64,000 nucleotides of DNA, taken from positions 372,001-436,000 of the forward strand of contig NZ_SNXB01000003.1 in NCBI RefSeq assembly GCF_004362055.1, written 5' to 3'. Positions 1-8,694 of the stretch are shown here, piece by piece. The translations under genes were made by a program, and so were the position numbers. Under the pieces are notes generated by a model. The model saw only the letters and a list, made by a program, of their open reading frames with translations, ran no database searches and had not been told where the DNA came from. Within the stretch, counting starts at the first letter, position 1. Each line of letters starts with the position of its first letter. This DNA is from Flavobacterium sp. 245. GTDB taxonomy: Bacteria; Bacteroidota; Bacteroidia; Flavobacteriales; Flavobacteriaceae.

Positions 1-260
1 ATAGCAAGCAGCGTTTCTTTGACATTTTCAGATTTATCCAAAAGATCTTTTACAGCATCTTGATTCTGTTGCTGATAGCGTTGTAAAGACTTTGAAAACA
101 GTTTTTGCTTATCGCCAAAAGTATCATACAAACTAGAACGGCTTAAACCTAAATGTGTTACTAAATCCTGCGCCGACGTTCCGTTATAACCTTTGTGCCA
201 AAAAATTTCAATTGCTTTATCTAAAGCCTGATCTTCATTAAATTCCTTAGTTCTAGCCAT
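1..260 (-). CDS. TetR/AcrR family transcriptional repressor (C-terminus cut by window start)
   Basis: Reading left from the ATG at 258-260, 86 codons are open to the window edge. The N-terminus holds the TetR helix-turn-helix, visible as TSAQDLVTHLGLSRSSLYDTF at about residues 31-51, where serines, the paired SLY and DTFGDK are family hallmarks. The ligand-binding C-terminal half is outside the window. The gene lies head-to-tail with the dehydrogenase at 333-1085. Both promoters carry the same GGAAC(R)ATC(R)TTCC-type palindrome, so it most likely represses itself and that enzyme. The ligand is unknown. Confidence 0.9.
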   Translation of the reverse strand, partial: MARTKEFNEDQALDKAIEIFWHKGYNGTSAQDLVTHLGLSRSSLYDTFGDKQKLFSKSLQRYQQQNQDAVKDLLDKSENVKETLLA

Positions 261-283
261 GACATCAAAATTAAATTTCTATA

Positions 284-313
284 CAAAGATACATAATACG
301 GAACAATCATTCC
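284..313 (-). promoter_or_regulatory. promoter -7 box and putative TetR operator for the TetR gene
   Basis: On the minus strand TATCTTTG at 284-291 matches the Bacteroidota box TAnnTTTG, 24 bases upstream of the TetR start. The palindrome GGAACAATCATTCC at 300-313 sits just upstream and differs at only two symmetric positions from the one at 1143-1156. Autoregulation is inferred. Confidence 0.65.
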
Positions 314-332
314 TGAATTTCTGCAAAAAAAA

Positions 333-1085
333 TTAGACTACAGCGTTAACAGTAAGACCACCATCAACTACAATTTCTGATCCTGTAATAAATGAGGCAT
401 CATCAGAAGCAAGAAATCCAACAGTCTTAGCAATTTCAGAAGCCTGTCCAAAACGTTTCAATAAAATTTTCTCTCCTAAAACGGCTCCAAATCCTTCTAC
501 TTGTTCTTTTTCTAAACCTAATTTTCCATAAAGGGGAGTTTCAACAGGACCAGGAGAAACGGCATTTACTCTGATTTTTCTTGGTGCTAATTCTGTAGCA
601 AAAACTTTATTTAAAGATAAAACTGCTGCTTTACTTGAAGCGTATACACTTGAATTTGGCATACCAACATGAGCGTTTATAGAAGTATTAAAAATAATAG
701 AACCTCCATCGTTTAATATTGGCAATACTTTTTGCACTGTAAAATAAACTCCTTTTACATTGACATTCATAATACTGTCATAATGCTCTTCAGAAGCTGA
801 TTCTACCGGAGCAAAAGATGCAATTCCAGCATTTAAAAACAGAATATCTACTTTTCCGAATTTTGCTTTTACTTCTTCTACTAAATTATCAATTGATTTT
901 AAATCAGATTGATCTGAAACAATTCCGGTAACGTTTAATTCTGTTTCTGCTTTTGCCAAAGCTTCTTTGTTTCTTCCGGTTACAATTACTTTTGCACCTT
1001 TAGCAACTAATTCTGCTGCAGCTGCATATCCAATTCCACTGTTTCCACCTGTTACGATCGCAACTTTGTTTTCTAAATTTTTCAT
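333..1085 (-). CDS. SDR family NAD(P)-dependent oxidoreductase
   Basis: This is a classical short-chain dehydrogenase of 250 residues, the normal size. The nucleotide-binding motif TGGNSGIG is at residues 12-19, NAG at 85-87, and the catalytic triad is Ser135, Tyr148 and Lys152 (YASSK). The C-terminus GSEIVVDGG is typical. It is cytosolic and oxidises or reduces an alcohol or carbonyl substrate that cannot be read from sequence. Asp is absent and TGRN follows the second beta strand, which would suit NADP(H), but this is inference. It is transcribed with its own promoter and operator (1128-1163), downstream of which only the TetR gene lies in the same direction. Pairing with TetR suggests a response to a reactive or toxic compound. 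Confidence 0.92.
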   Translation of the reverse strand: MKNLENKVAIVTGGNSGIGYAAAAELVAKGAKVIVTGRNKEALAKAETELNVTGIVSDQSDLKSIDNLVEEVKAKFGKVDILFLNAGIASFAPVESASEEHYDSIMNVNVKGVYFTVQKVLPILNDGGSIIFNTSINAHVGMPNSSVYASSKAAVLSLNKVFATELAPRKIRVNAVSPGPVETPLYGKLGLEKEQVEGFGAVLGEKILLKRFGQASEIAKTVGFLASDDASFITGSEIVVDGGLTVNAVV

Positions 1086-1127
1086 TTTATTTGTTTTTAA
1101 GTTATTGATTATTCAATTATTATGGTA

Positions 1128-1163
1128 CAAAGATATAATAACGGAACGATCGTTCCGTTATTA
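1128..1163 (-). promoter_or_regulatory. promoter -7 box abutting a perfect 28-bp palindromic TetR operator
   Basis: Minus-strand TATCTTTG at 1128-1135 fits TAnnTTTG. Immediately upstream, 1136-1163 is a perfect 28-bp palindrome with the core GGAACGATCGTTCC at 1143-1156. The palindrome covers the place where the -33 element should be, so a bound repressor would block RNA polymerase. The same core occurs before the TetR gene at 300-313. Confidence 0.8.
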
Positions 1164-1285
1164 ATACTGTTAATTTTTAGTTAAAATAATTAACTGTGAT
1201 TTCGAAGCCTTTATTTCTAAAGGAATTAACTATTTAACCATAAGCGAAAGAAATTGCAAAATGTCGACGATTCTTAATATTTGCT

Positions 1286-1293
1286 TAATTTTG
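1286..1293 (+). promoter_or_regulatory. candidate -7 box of the GAF-like gene
   Basis: TAATTTTG matches TAnnTTTG and ends 19 bases before the ATG at 1313. No TTG was found at the expected 17-23 bp upstream distance. Confidence 0.5.
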
Positions 1294-1312
1294 TACTCTA
1301 AAACAAAATCAG

Positions 1313-3682
1313 ATGGATATTCATTTGTTCAACGAAAGTCCTTTCAAAACAATAATCTCATTTCATAAGTTAATCGAATCCTTTGAAGAAATTGCCTTAT
1401 CAAATGTCGATTACCGATCGAATTATGCCAAAGCAATTTTAAAGCAAATCGATTCTATTCCAGAACTAAAAACAGGAATTGAGGATTATTCTATCATCAA
1501 AAATAATGAAGCTTTAATCAAAAATATTTTAGCTGATTTATTTCCAACGGCTTTAACTCAAAATGAAATAAAAGCCGTTACCATTCCTTTTCAAAATATA
1601 TCTTTTAATTATACAGAGCGTTTCAAAAAGATCCTGCGTAATGCCGGCGACGAATTTTACATGGAAATTCGTGATTTTGATGACCATCAATTCTATATCA
1701 ATAACTGTTGCTTAATTTTAAGCAGTTATTACAAACAACACATCGATTTCAACAGACCGTTTTTCTATGACATCCCAGATGAAGAAGGTATTGAAAAACA
1801 TTATCGCATTTTGTACAATGCCGATTTTATGGAAATTACTCCAACAGAAAATGCAGTACAATTAACTCAGAACGATATTGATAATTTAATTGACAACTAT
1901 GACGATATTGAACTTTGGAAATCTAAATTCCCGAAAGGAAGCTGGGTATTAAAAGGTTTTGGAATTGTTTCTTTGTTTGATGCCACTACAGAAAGTTCTA
2001 TCTCTAATTTGAAAAGTAACTTACTGAAAAAAGATAGAGAATCGGTTACAACTGATGAAGTTGTAGCTAATATTTTTAGGTCAATATTTAAAATTCCTGA
2101 TCTAAAAGTAGGTTTCATTATTTACAATCCAGAAGAAGAAAAATTTGTCAAACCTGCAAAATTAGAAAGTCAGTTACAGAGTTTTTTACTTTCGCACGAT
2201 CAGGAAATAGATTGCAAAAATGCCTTTTTTGGATGTTCATTTGAAAATCTATTAAACAATAAAGAACCCTTTGTTATTTCGAATGTAAATAAATTCATAG
2301 CAGAATCTCCAAATAGAAAATTGGGAGAGCATTTATTGAGTCAAAATATTGAAAGCTGTATTTTTGCGCCAGTAATTAAAGACGATCACTTATTGGGCGT
2401 TTTAGAATTAGTTTCTTCAAACTCAAGGGCTTTAAATAGTGTTAATGCTCAAAAACTTGAATTGGTTTTACCGTATTTAACTGACACTATTGATCGTTAC
2501 AATACGGATATGCAACACCAGATTGAAGCGATCATTCAACGTGAATATACCACAATACACCCTAGTGTTTATTGGAAATTCAGAAAAGAATCTCAGAATT
2601 ATTTCCAAAACAATAATCCTTCAAAAGATTATATTTTTAAGGAAATTGTCTTTAAAAATGTATATCCCCTATATGGTCAAATCGATATTAAAGGTTCATC
2701 TGAGCATCGAAATGAAACGGTAAAAAGAGATTTAAAAAGTCAGCTTACTACGCTTTTGGAAATTTTTGATAATCAGAAACCAAATACAAATCTGGTTCTT
2801 TTGGAACAAAGAAAATTTGAGTTGGAATCGCTTAGAAATGAATTAGATTTTCCTTTAAAAGCAGATACAGAGCAACATATTCAAAGATATATTGAAGAAG
2901 AAATTCATCCGATTTTAAAAAATACCAAAGGTTCTGCTAAAAATGAGAAATTAGAAGAATTGTATTTTGAAAATTTAGACGAAAAAACAGGTCTATTTTA
3001 TCAGGAAAGAAAGAAGTTTGACAATGCAATGTCAATTATCAATAAGAAACTGGCTTCTGTTTTAGATAGAAAACAATTAGACGCCCAGCAAATTTATCCT
3101 CATTATTATGAGCGTTTTAAAACGGATGGTGTTGAACATAATTTATATATTGGAGCTTCGATTGCGCCAACAAAACCTTTCGATATTATGTATTTGCACA
3201 ACCTGCGTTTGTGGCAATTGCAAACTTTATGCGAAATGGAATTAGAACATCATCAGCTTAAAGAGTCGCTTCCGTATGAATTGGATGTAACTTCTTTGAT
3301 TTTGGTTTTTAGTGCACCACTGTCGATTCGTTTTAGAATGGATGAAAAACGTTTTGATGTTGACGGTACTTACAATGCCAGATATGAAGTCGTGAAAAAA
3401 CGAATTGACAAAGCAAATATTAAAGGCACACAAGAACGAATTACAGAAAAAGAAAAAATTACAATTGTTTATTCTCAGAATAATGAGGAAACTGAATATT
3501 TAAAATATATCAAATATCTACAGCACAAAAAAATACTGGAACCAGCAATTGAGCAGTTTGAAGTCGAAGATCTACAAGGCGTTTCTGGTCTGAGAGCTAT
3601 TCGAGTAAAAGTGATTAACAATACTGTAAATCCAACCGCAAAAAAAATTACTTACCAAGATTTATTAGATGAGCTCAACTAA
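1313..3682 (+). CDS. GAF-domain-like cytoplasmic protein, function unknown
   Basis: A 789-residue protein without signal peptide or membrane segments. Residues from about 260 to 395 look like a GAF fold: a run of hydrophobic strands, an ISNVNKFIAESP segment, and CIFAPVIKDDHLLGVLELVSS, the usual beta5-beta6 end of a GAF sensor domain. The N-terminal 250 residues and the C-terminal 400 residues are not recognised. The C-terminal half is rich in Lys/Glu and probably helical, and no kinase, cyclase or HTH output domain is visible. It is single-gene, with its own -7 box and a terminator overlapping its stop codon. Long GAF proteins of this type are common as hypothetical proteins in Flavobacterium. 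A ligand-sensing role is only inference. Confidence 0.75.
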   Translation: MDIHLFNESPFKTIISFHKLIESFEEIALSNVDYRSNYAKAILKQIDSIPELKTGIEDYSIIKNNEALIKNILADLFPTALTQNEIKAVTIPFQNISFNYTERFKKILRNAGDEFYMEIRDFDDHQFYINNCCLILSSYYKQHIDFNRPFFYDIPDEEGIEKHYRILYNADFMEITPTENAVQLTQNDIDNLIDNYDDIELWKSKFPKGSWVLKGFGIVSLFDATTESSISNLKSNLLKKDRESVTTDEVVANIFRSIFKIPDLKVGFIIYNPEEEKFVKPAKLESQLQSFLLSHDQEIDCKNAFFGCSFENLLNNKEPFVISNVNKFIAESPNRKLGEHLLSQNIESCIFAPVIKDDHLLGVLELVSSNSRALNSVNAQKLELVLPYLTDTIDRYNTDMQHQIEAIIQREYTTIHPSVYWKFRKESQNYFQNNNPSKDYIFKEIVFKNVYPLYGQIDIKGSSEHRNETVKRDLKSQLTTLLEIFDNQKPNTNLVLLEQRKFELESLRNELDFPLKADTEQHIQRYIEEEIHPILKNTKGSAKNEKLEELYFENLDEKTGLFYQERKKFDNAMSIINKKLASVLDRKQLDAQQIYPHYYERFKTDGVEHNLYIGASIAPTKPFDIMYLHNLRLWQLQTLCEMELEHHQLKESLPYELDVTSLILVFSAPLSIRFRMDEKRFDVDGTYNARYEVVKKRIDKANIKGTQERITEKEKITIVYSQNNEETEYLKYIKYLQHKKILEPAIEQFEVEDLQGVSGLRAIRVKVINNTVNPTAKKITYQDLLDELN

Positions 3683-3701
3683 AATTAGTTGAGCTTATTT
3701 T
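3672..3701 (+). terminator. rho-independent terminator overlapping the stop codon
   Basis: AGCTCAACTAA at 3672-3682 pairs with TTAGTTGAGCT at 3685-3695 and is followed by TATTTTTT. The left arm includes the last codons and the TAA of the preceding gene. Confidence 0.75.
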
Positions 3702-4886
3702 TTAAGCGCCAACTTCTTTAAAAGCAATTACAAAAGCAATTACAGTAATGATTATTCCAACCATAAAAAAATTGTAGGCAATTCGCAGTAAATTGTATTT
3801 ACGCTGCAAAACTAATCCCAGATAATACAAATCTTTGATCATTGTAGAGTATAAATAATCTCTGTCTTTCATCATTTCGTTCATTGCCCAATCATATTCT
3901 TCTAATGGCATTTTATAAAAATTCCCAAAAAACATCAAATTAACTTTTTTGGCTTCAACATCATCACGTGTAAAAAATCCTGATGTCACTTTTGGTCTTG
4001 TCGAAAGAATAGCAAAAATAATCGTAATCACACTAGAAATCAACATTATAAATGTCGGAATTACTAAATGCGCATTTTTCGGGCTGTCTAATTTTGGTAT
4101 AATTGACGAAAGTGCAATCGAAATAATAATTGCATTTACTGACAATAAAATATTCGCTTTACTGTCAGCAATACCGCTTAAACGAGTATGATTTCCAAGC
4201 GTAACGCGAAACAGCGTATCAATTCCACGTTCTGGCTTTTCGAGTTTTTCTTTCTTTTTATTTTCTTCTTCAATTGCCGATGCCGCTTTCAATTCCTGTT
4301 TGTTAATTTTTTTCTGAATAAGAATTAGATTTTTCTCTTTCAAAGGTTGCCATTTTTTTAGGGCATAATCGGTATAAAAGCGATGTTTATTCAATAAGAA
4401 ATTTAAATTCTCTCTTGTCCATTCTGAATTAGAAAAACTTACTATTCCAGTATTTTTTAGTTCTAAACGAAGCAATTCGCAGGTAGTCGCATATTCAGTT
4501 CCCATTAAATGCGCATAATCTGCATCTTTAATGATTTTTTCTAAAAGCGTTTTTGGTTCATAATCTTTGGCAGTTGCCAAAATCAAACTCGAAACAAGCT
4601 GTATAAATTCTTCTGATTTTCCTTTTTCGTGTAAAAAGTCTGTGGCTATTTTACTGCTTTCTTTTTCGTGATTTTCATATCCAGCAATATATCCCGTATC
4701 ATGAAACCAGGCCGCTACTAGTAAAGCCTCTTTATCCACATCTTTTACATCTTCTTTTTTACATAGCTCTTTTACGGCCGTAACTACTGTGAAAGTATGG
4801 TTAAAATTATGGTAAGAATATAAATTAGAAAGTTTATCTTTGAGTAAATTACTGACGAAATCTTCGGATTGTTCTATTAGATTCAT
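3702..4886 (-). CDS. HD phosphohydrolase fused to a Pycsar-type (DUF5706) membrane effector domain
   Basis: From the ATG at 4884-4886 the protein has 394 residues. A longer reading from 4937 is possible, but a near-consensus -7 box (TATTTTAG, 4907-4914) lies between the two starts and favours the shorter one. Residues about 20-180 form an HD domain: His30 in HNFNHT, the His62-Asp63 pair in AAWFHDTGY, His73, and Asp121 in KDADYAHL. A Lys/Glu-rich linker (about 190-220) leads to residues 225-390, which match the effector of Pycsar systems: GNHTRLSGIADSKANILLS, then membrane segments at about 247-263, 274-294 and 372-389. In Pycsar defence this domain responds to cCMP/cUMP and damages the membrane. 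Here no nucleotide cyclase is adjacent, so the role may be housekeeping nucleotide turnover or an orphan effector. Confidence 0.82.
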   Translation of the reverse strand: MNLIEQSEDFVSNLLKDKLSNLYSYHNFNHTFTVVTAVKELCKKEDVKDVDKEALLVAAWFHDTGYIAGYENHEKESSKIATDFLHEKGKSEEFIQLVSSLILATAKDYEPKTLLEKIIKDADYAHLMGTEYATTCELLRLELKNTGIVSFSNSEWTRENLNFLLNKHRFYTDYALKKWQPLKEKNLILIQKKINKQELKAASAIEEENKKKEKLEKPERGIDTLFRVTLGNHTRLSGIADSKANILLSVNAIIISIALSSIIPKLDSPKNAHLVIPTFIMLISSVITIIFAILSTRPKVTSGFFTRDDVEAKKVNLMFFGNFYKMPLEEYDWAMNEMMKDRDYLYSTMIKDLYYLGLVLQRKYNLLRIAYNFFMVGIIITVIAFVIAFKEVGA

Positions 4887-4913
4887 AAAAGAATATTTTA
4901 ATACCACTAAAAT

Positions 4914-7900
4914 ATGAAATTGTTTTTGGATAACCATTTTATTGCTAAGATTAAAAAATATTCTTTAGCAATCGTGGCACTTTTTATTATCTATTCCTGT
5001 GCAACACGCAAAGCGCAATATGGAAAAAATGTAAGTGCCAATGAAACAGAAAACGCAACAGACACTATAAAAATTGCCCACACTCTTTTTTTGGTAGGTG
5101 ACGCCGGAAACGCAGATGAAAAGCAAGCGCAGCAAACTTTAGAATTATTACACGAAAAACTAAAAAAAGCGAATAAGAAATCAACCTTAATTTTCTTGGG
5201 AGATAATATCTATCCGAAAGGTTTTCCTGCTGATAAAAACGATTCACAAAAGGCTTTAGCCGAAACCAAACTGACCAGCCAATTAAAATTAACTAAAGGA
5301 TTTAAAGGAAAGACCATTGTAATTCCGGGAAATCATGATTGGTATAGTGGCATAAAAGGTTTAGAAAATCAGGCTGATTTTGTGACCAAATATCTTAACG
5401 ATAAAAAGGCATTCCTCCCGAGAAAAAGTTGCCCAATTGAAGATGTAAAAATTGATAGTACAACTACCTTAATTACCGTTGACAGCGAATGGTTTCTGGA
5501 AGATTGGGATAACCATCCAACTATAAACGACAATTGCGATATTAAAACTCGTGAAGACTTTTTTGTTGAACTGGAAAATATTCTAAATAAAAATCAGGAA
5601 AAAACAGTTGTTTTGGCCATTCATCATCCTTTATTAAGTAATGGATCACATGGAGGGCAATATTCGTGGGAAAAACAGTTGTTTCCTTTAGAGAAAAAGA
5701 TTCCGCTACCTGTAATCGGTTCTTTTATTAATTTACTTCGAAAGACTTCAGGAGTAAACCCACAAGATCTTCAGAACAAGCAATATACGATTTATGCCAA
5801 GCGAATTAAAACGCTATTACAAGGCCAGAAAAATGTTATTGTAGTTTCCGGACATGATCATAATTTACAATATATAAATAACGAAAACATCACGCAGATT
5901 ATTAGCGGTGCAGGATCTAAATCTGAAGCAGCGAGAGCAATCAATCCAAATGATTTTTCGTACGGTGGAAATGGATATGCAACACTGACTTTGTTTAAAA
6001 GCGGCGATGCTAAAGTGGCTTTCTTTGGAAATGAAAATAATCACGAAAAAATGCTTTTTGAGCGAGAAATTATAAAAGCAAAAGAAATAAACTGGGCTGC
6101 AAATGTTCCGAATAAATTTCCGCCAACCGTTACAACTTCAATTTATTCCACTAAGATGACGGATAAAAGTATCTTTCATAAATTCTTATTTGGTCAACAT
6201 TATAGAAAATATTACAGTATGCCTATTGAGGCCAGAACTGCTACTTTAGACACCTTAAAAGGCGGTTTAAAACCTATTCGCGAAGGCGGAGGACATCAAT
6301 CTGTTTCCTTAAGAATGTCTGATCCAAAAGGACGAGAATATATAATGCGTGCGATGAAAAAAAGTGCAACTGTATTTTTACAGTCGGTAGCCTTTAAAGA
6401 TCAATACGTTGTTAATGATTTTGAGCAAACGTATGCAGAAGATTTTCTTTTAGATTTTTACACTACTACGCATCCTTACACTCCTTATGCGATTGCAAGT
6501 TTGTCAGATCAATTGGGACTTTTGCATACCAATCCGGTTTTATACTATATTCCAAAACAACAAGGTTTGAAAGAATTTAATTCGAATTTTGGAGATCAAT
6601 TGTATATGGTTGAAGAAAGACCAGCCGACAACCATCTTGACGGAAAGAACTTTGGGAAACCAACTAATATCATTAGTACTGATGATATGATGGCCAATCT
6701 TCATAAAGACGAGAAATATTCAGTTGATGAAAAAGAATACATTAAAGTTCGTTTATTTGATATGCTTATTGGTGATTGGGACAGACATAGTGATCAATGG
6801 CGTTGGGCGGAACACAAAATTGGAGATAAAGTAGTTTACACACCGATTCCGCGTGATCGTGATCAGGCTTTCCCTAAATACGACGGAACTTTGCTCTCCA
6901 TATTAATGAACGTTCCTGCCATTCGTCATATGCGAACTTTTAAAAACAAAATCGACAATGTAAAATGGCTTAATAGAGAACCTTATCCTTTAGATTTGGC
7001 TTTCTTAAAAACAGCAGAAGAAAAAGACTGGATCGAACAGGCTAAATATATTCAGGAGAATTTATCAGACAGTGATATTGATAATGCCTTTAAAAATTTA
7101 CCTAAAGAAGTTCAGGACGAAACGATTGAAGAAATTAAACGAAAATTAAAAAACAGAAAAAAAGAACTTCAAAAATACGCGGCAGAGTATTCAGATGTTC
7201 TTAATAAAACGGTAATGATTGCCGGAACAGATAAAAAAGACAAATTTGTTTTGAATCATAATGCTCGCAAAAGTATAGAAATTCAGGTTTTCAGAATGAA
7301 AAAGGACGGTGATGAATTGATTTATACGAAGACCGTAAAAGATGACAAAACTAAAAATCTATGGATTTACGGCTTAGATGATGCTGATGTTTTTGAGGTA
7401 AAAGGAGAGCAAAAGTCTGCTATTAAAATCCGTTTAATTGGTGGTCAAAATAATGATACTTATAATATCGAAAACGGGAAAAAAGTTATTGTGTACGATT
7501 TTAAATCAAAAGAAAACACCTATAATTTAGATTCGAAAACCAAAACTGAGTTGACAGATGATTACGATGTCAACTTATACAATTATGAAAAGCCAAAATA
7601 TAACGTAGTTTCAGGATTACCAAATATTGGCTACAACCCTGATGATGGAGTAAAAGTTGGTATTAATTTGAACTATACCGTAAATAACTTCAAACAAAAC
7701 CCATATACGCAAAGACATGTTTTAAATGCTTTCTACTATTTTGCTACTGGAGGTTTAGAGTTTAATTATGTTGCGCATTTTCCAGGTCTATTAGGGAAAT
7801 GGGTTATTGACGTCGAATCATTATACACAACACCAAATTTTGCGATGAATTATTTCGGATTTGGAAATGAAACTCCAAATGATAATGAAGATGATCTGGA

Positions 7901-8645
7901 CTATAATCGTGTACGTATTCGAAAATTTAATATTTCCGGCGCCATCAGACACGTTGGCCGTTATGGAAGCGAGTTTAGCGTACAACCTATTTTCCAAAGA
8001 ATGACGGTAGAACAAACAGAAAACAGATATATTGATATTCCAAATATAGTGAATCCTGATGTTTTTGACAGTCAGAATTATGGAGGATTAAAAGTTAAAT
8101 ATCTTTTTAAAAATTCTGATTTTATAGCAAAACCAACTTTAGGAGTTGCTTTTATGGCTTCAGCGACCTGGCAAACTAATTTAAATGATACAAAGCAAAA
8201 TTTTCCGACGCTGGAAAGTATGCTGGGTTTTACACATAAGATCGATCATAACGGAAAACTGGTTTTAGCTACACTTCTAAAAGGGAAAGCCATTTTAAAT
8301 AATAATTTTGATTTTTATCATGGTGCGGCTTTAGGCGGTGATACCGATTTGAGAGGTTATAGAAATGATCGCTTTTTAGGAAACTCTTATTTTTCTCAAA
8401 GTTCTGATTTGCGATATACTATTGGAAAAATTCAACGAACTGTTGCGCCATTAACTTACGGAATTTTAGGTGGTTTCGATTATGGAAGAATTTGGCTTGA
8501 TGGCGAAGATTCTAAAAAATGGCATCAGGATTACGGTGGCGGACTTTGGCTGAATGCCATTAATGTAATAACGGCCAGAATTTCTTATTTCCAATCTCCT
8601 GATGAACCAGGAAGAATTATTTTTGGAGCGGCATATAGTTTCTAA
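4914..8645 (+). CDS. lipoprotein metallophosphoesterase with kinase-like middle region and C-terminal outer-membrane beta-barrel
   Basis: A 1243-residue protein. The N-terminus is a lipoprotein signal ending at Cys29 (IYSCAT). Residues about 50-380 are a calcineurin-like phosphoesterase: VGDAG with Asp63, GDN at 96-98, GNHD at 139-142, a His pair in IHHPLL, and GHDH at 313-316. Residues about 454-653 carry kinase-fold-like signatures: a glycine loop REGGGHQS (456-463), a lysine in IMRAMKK, GDWDRHSDQW (620-629) resembling the HipA/PI3K catalytic loop, and IPRDRDQAF (645-653) as a metal-binding segment. From about residue 880 to the end the protein reads as a BamA/TamA-like beta-barrel ending in FGAAYSF. 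It starts divergently from the HD gene only 27 bp away. Outer-membrane placement is well supported. The kinase-like reading is inference. Confidence 0.8.
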   Translation: MKLFLDNHFIAKIKKYSLAIVALFIIYSCATRKAQYGKNVSANETENATDTIKIAHTLFLVGDAGNADEKQAQQTLELLHEKLKKANKKSTLIFLGDNIYPKGFPADKNDSQKALAETKLTSQLKLTKGFKGKTIVIPGNHDWYSGIKGLENQADFVTKYLNDKKAFLPRKSCPIEDVKIDSTTTLITVDSEWFLEDWDNHPTINDNCDIKTREDFFVELENILNKNQEKTVVLAIHHPLLSNGSHGGQYSWEKQLFPLEKKIPLPVIGSFINLLRKTSGVNPQDLQNKQYTIYAKRIKTLLQGQKNVIVVSGHDHNLQYINNENITQIISGAGSKSEAARAINPNDFSYGGNGYATLTLFKSGDAKVAFFGNENNHEKMLFEREIIKAKEINWAANVPNKFPPTVTTSIYSTKMTDKSIFHKFLFGQHYRKYYSMPIEARTATLDTLKGGLKPIREGGGHQSVSLRMSDPKGREYIMRAMKKSATVFLQSVAFKDQYVVNDFEQTYAEDFLLDFYTTTHPYTPYAIASLSDQLGLLHTNPVLYYIPKQQGLKEFNSNFGDQLYMVEERPADNHLDGKNFGKPTNIISTDDMMANLHKDEKYSVDEKEYIKVRLFDMLIGDWDRHSDQWRWAEHKIGDKVVYTPIPRDRDQAFPKYDGTLLSILMNVPAIRHMRTFKNKIDNVKWLNREPYPLDLAFLKTAEEKDWIEQAKYIQENLSDSDIDNAFKNLPKEVQDETIEEIKRKLKNRKKELQKYAAEYSDVLNKTVMIAGTDKKDKFVLNHNARKSIEIQVFRMKKDGDELIYTKTVKDDKTKNLWIYGLDDADVFEVKGEQKSAIKIRLIGGQNNDTYNIENGKKVIVYDFKSKENTYNLDSKTKTELTDDYDVNLYNYEKPKYNVVSGLPNIGYNPDDGVKVGINLNYTVNNFKQNPYTQRHVLNAFYYFATGGLEFNYVAHFPGLLGKWVIDVESLYTTPNFAMNYFGFGNETPNDNEDDLDYNRVRIRKFNISGAIRHVGRYGSEFSVQPIFQRMTVEQTENRYIDIPNIVNPDVFDSQNYGGLKVKYLFKNSDFIAKPTLGVAFMASATWQTNLNDTKQNFPTLESMLGFTHKIDHNGKLVLATLLKGKAILNNNFDFYHGAALGGDTDLRGYRNDRFLGNSYFSQSSDLRYTIGKIQRTVAPLTYGILGGFDYGRIWLDGEDSKKWHQDYGGGLWLNAINVITARISYFQSPDEPGRIIFGAAYSF

Positions 8646-8690
8646 AAGTGGTACAAAGGTACAGAGTAACAAAGGTTCAAAGGTTCAAAG
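8646..8690 (+). repeat. short direct repeats of AAAGGTTC
   Basis: After the stop codon the sequence runs through ACAAAGGTAC, AACAAAGGTTC and AAAGGTTCAAAGGTT, a cluster of near-identical 8-9 base units. It leads directly into the inverted repeat at 8695-8762. Confidence 0.6.
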
Positions 8691-8694
8691 GTTT

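Noticed and set aside
3702..4937. Complete Pycsar defence operon around the effector-like gene
   Set aside because: No nucleotide cyclase is adjacent; neighbours are a GAF protein and an envelope phosphoesterase. Only the effector domain is supported.
4887..4937. Longer start at 4937 for the HD-effector gene
   Set aside because: It would overlap the divergent gene and lie upstream of a -7 box; the Met at 4886 fits better.
6771..6866. HipA-type toxin gene
   Set aside because: The motifs are inside a 1243-residue exported lipoprotein and there is no HipB-like partner.
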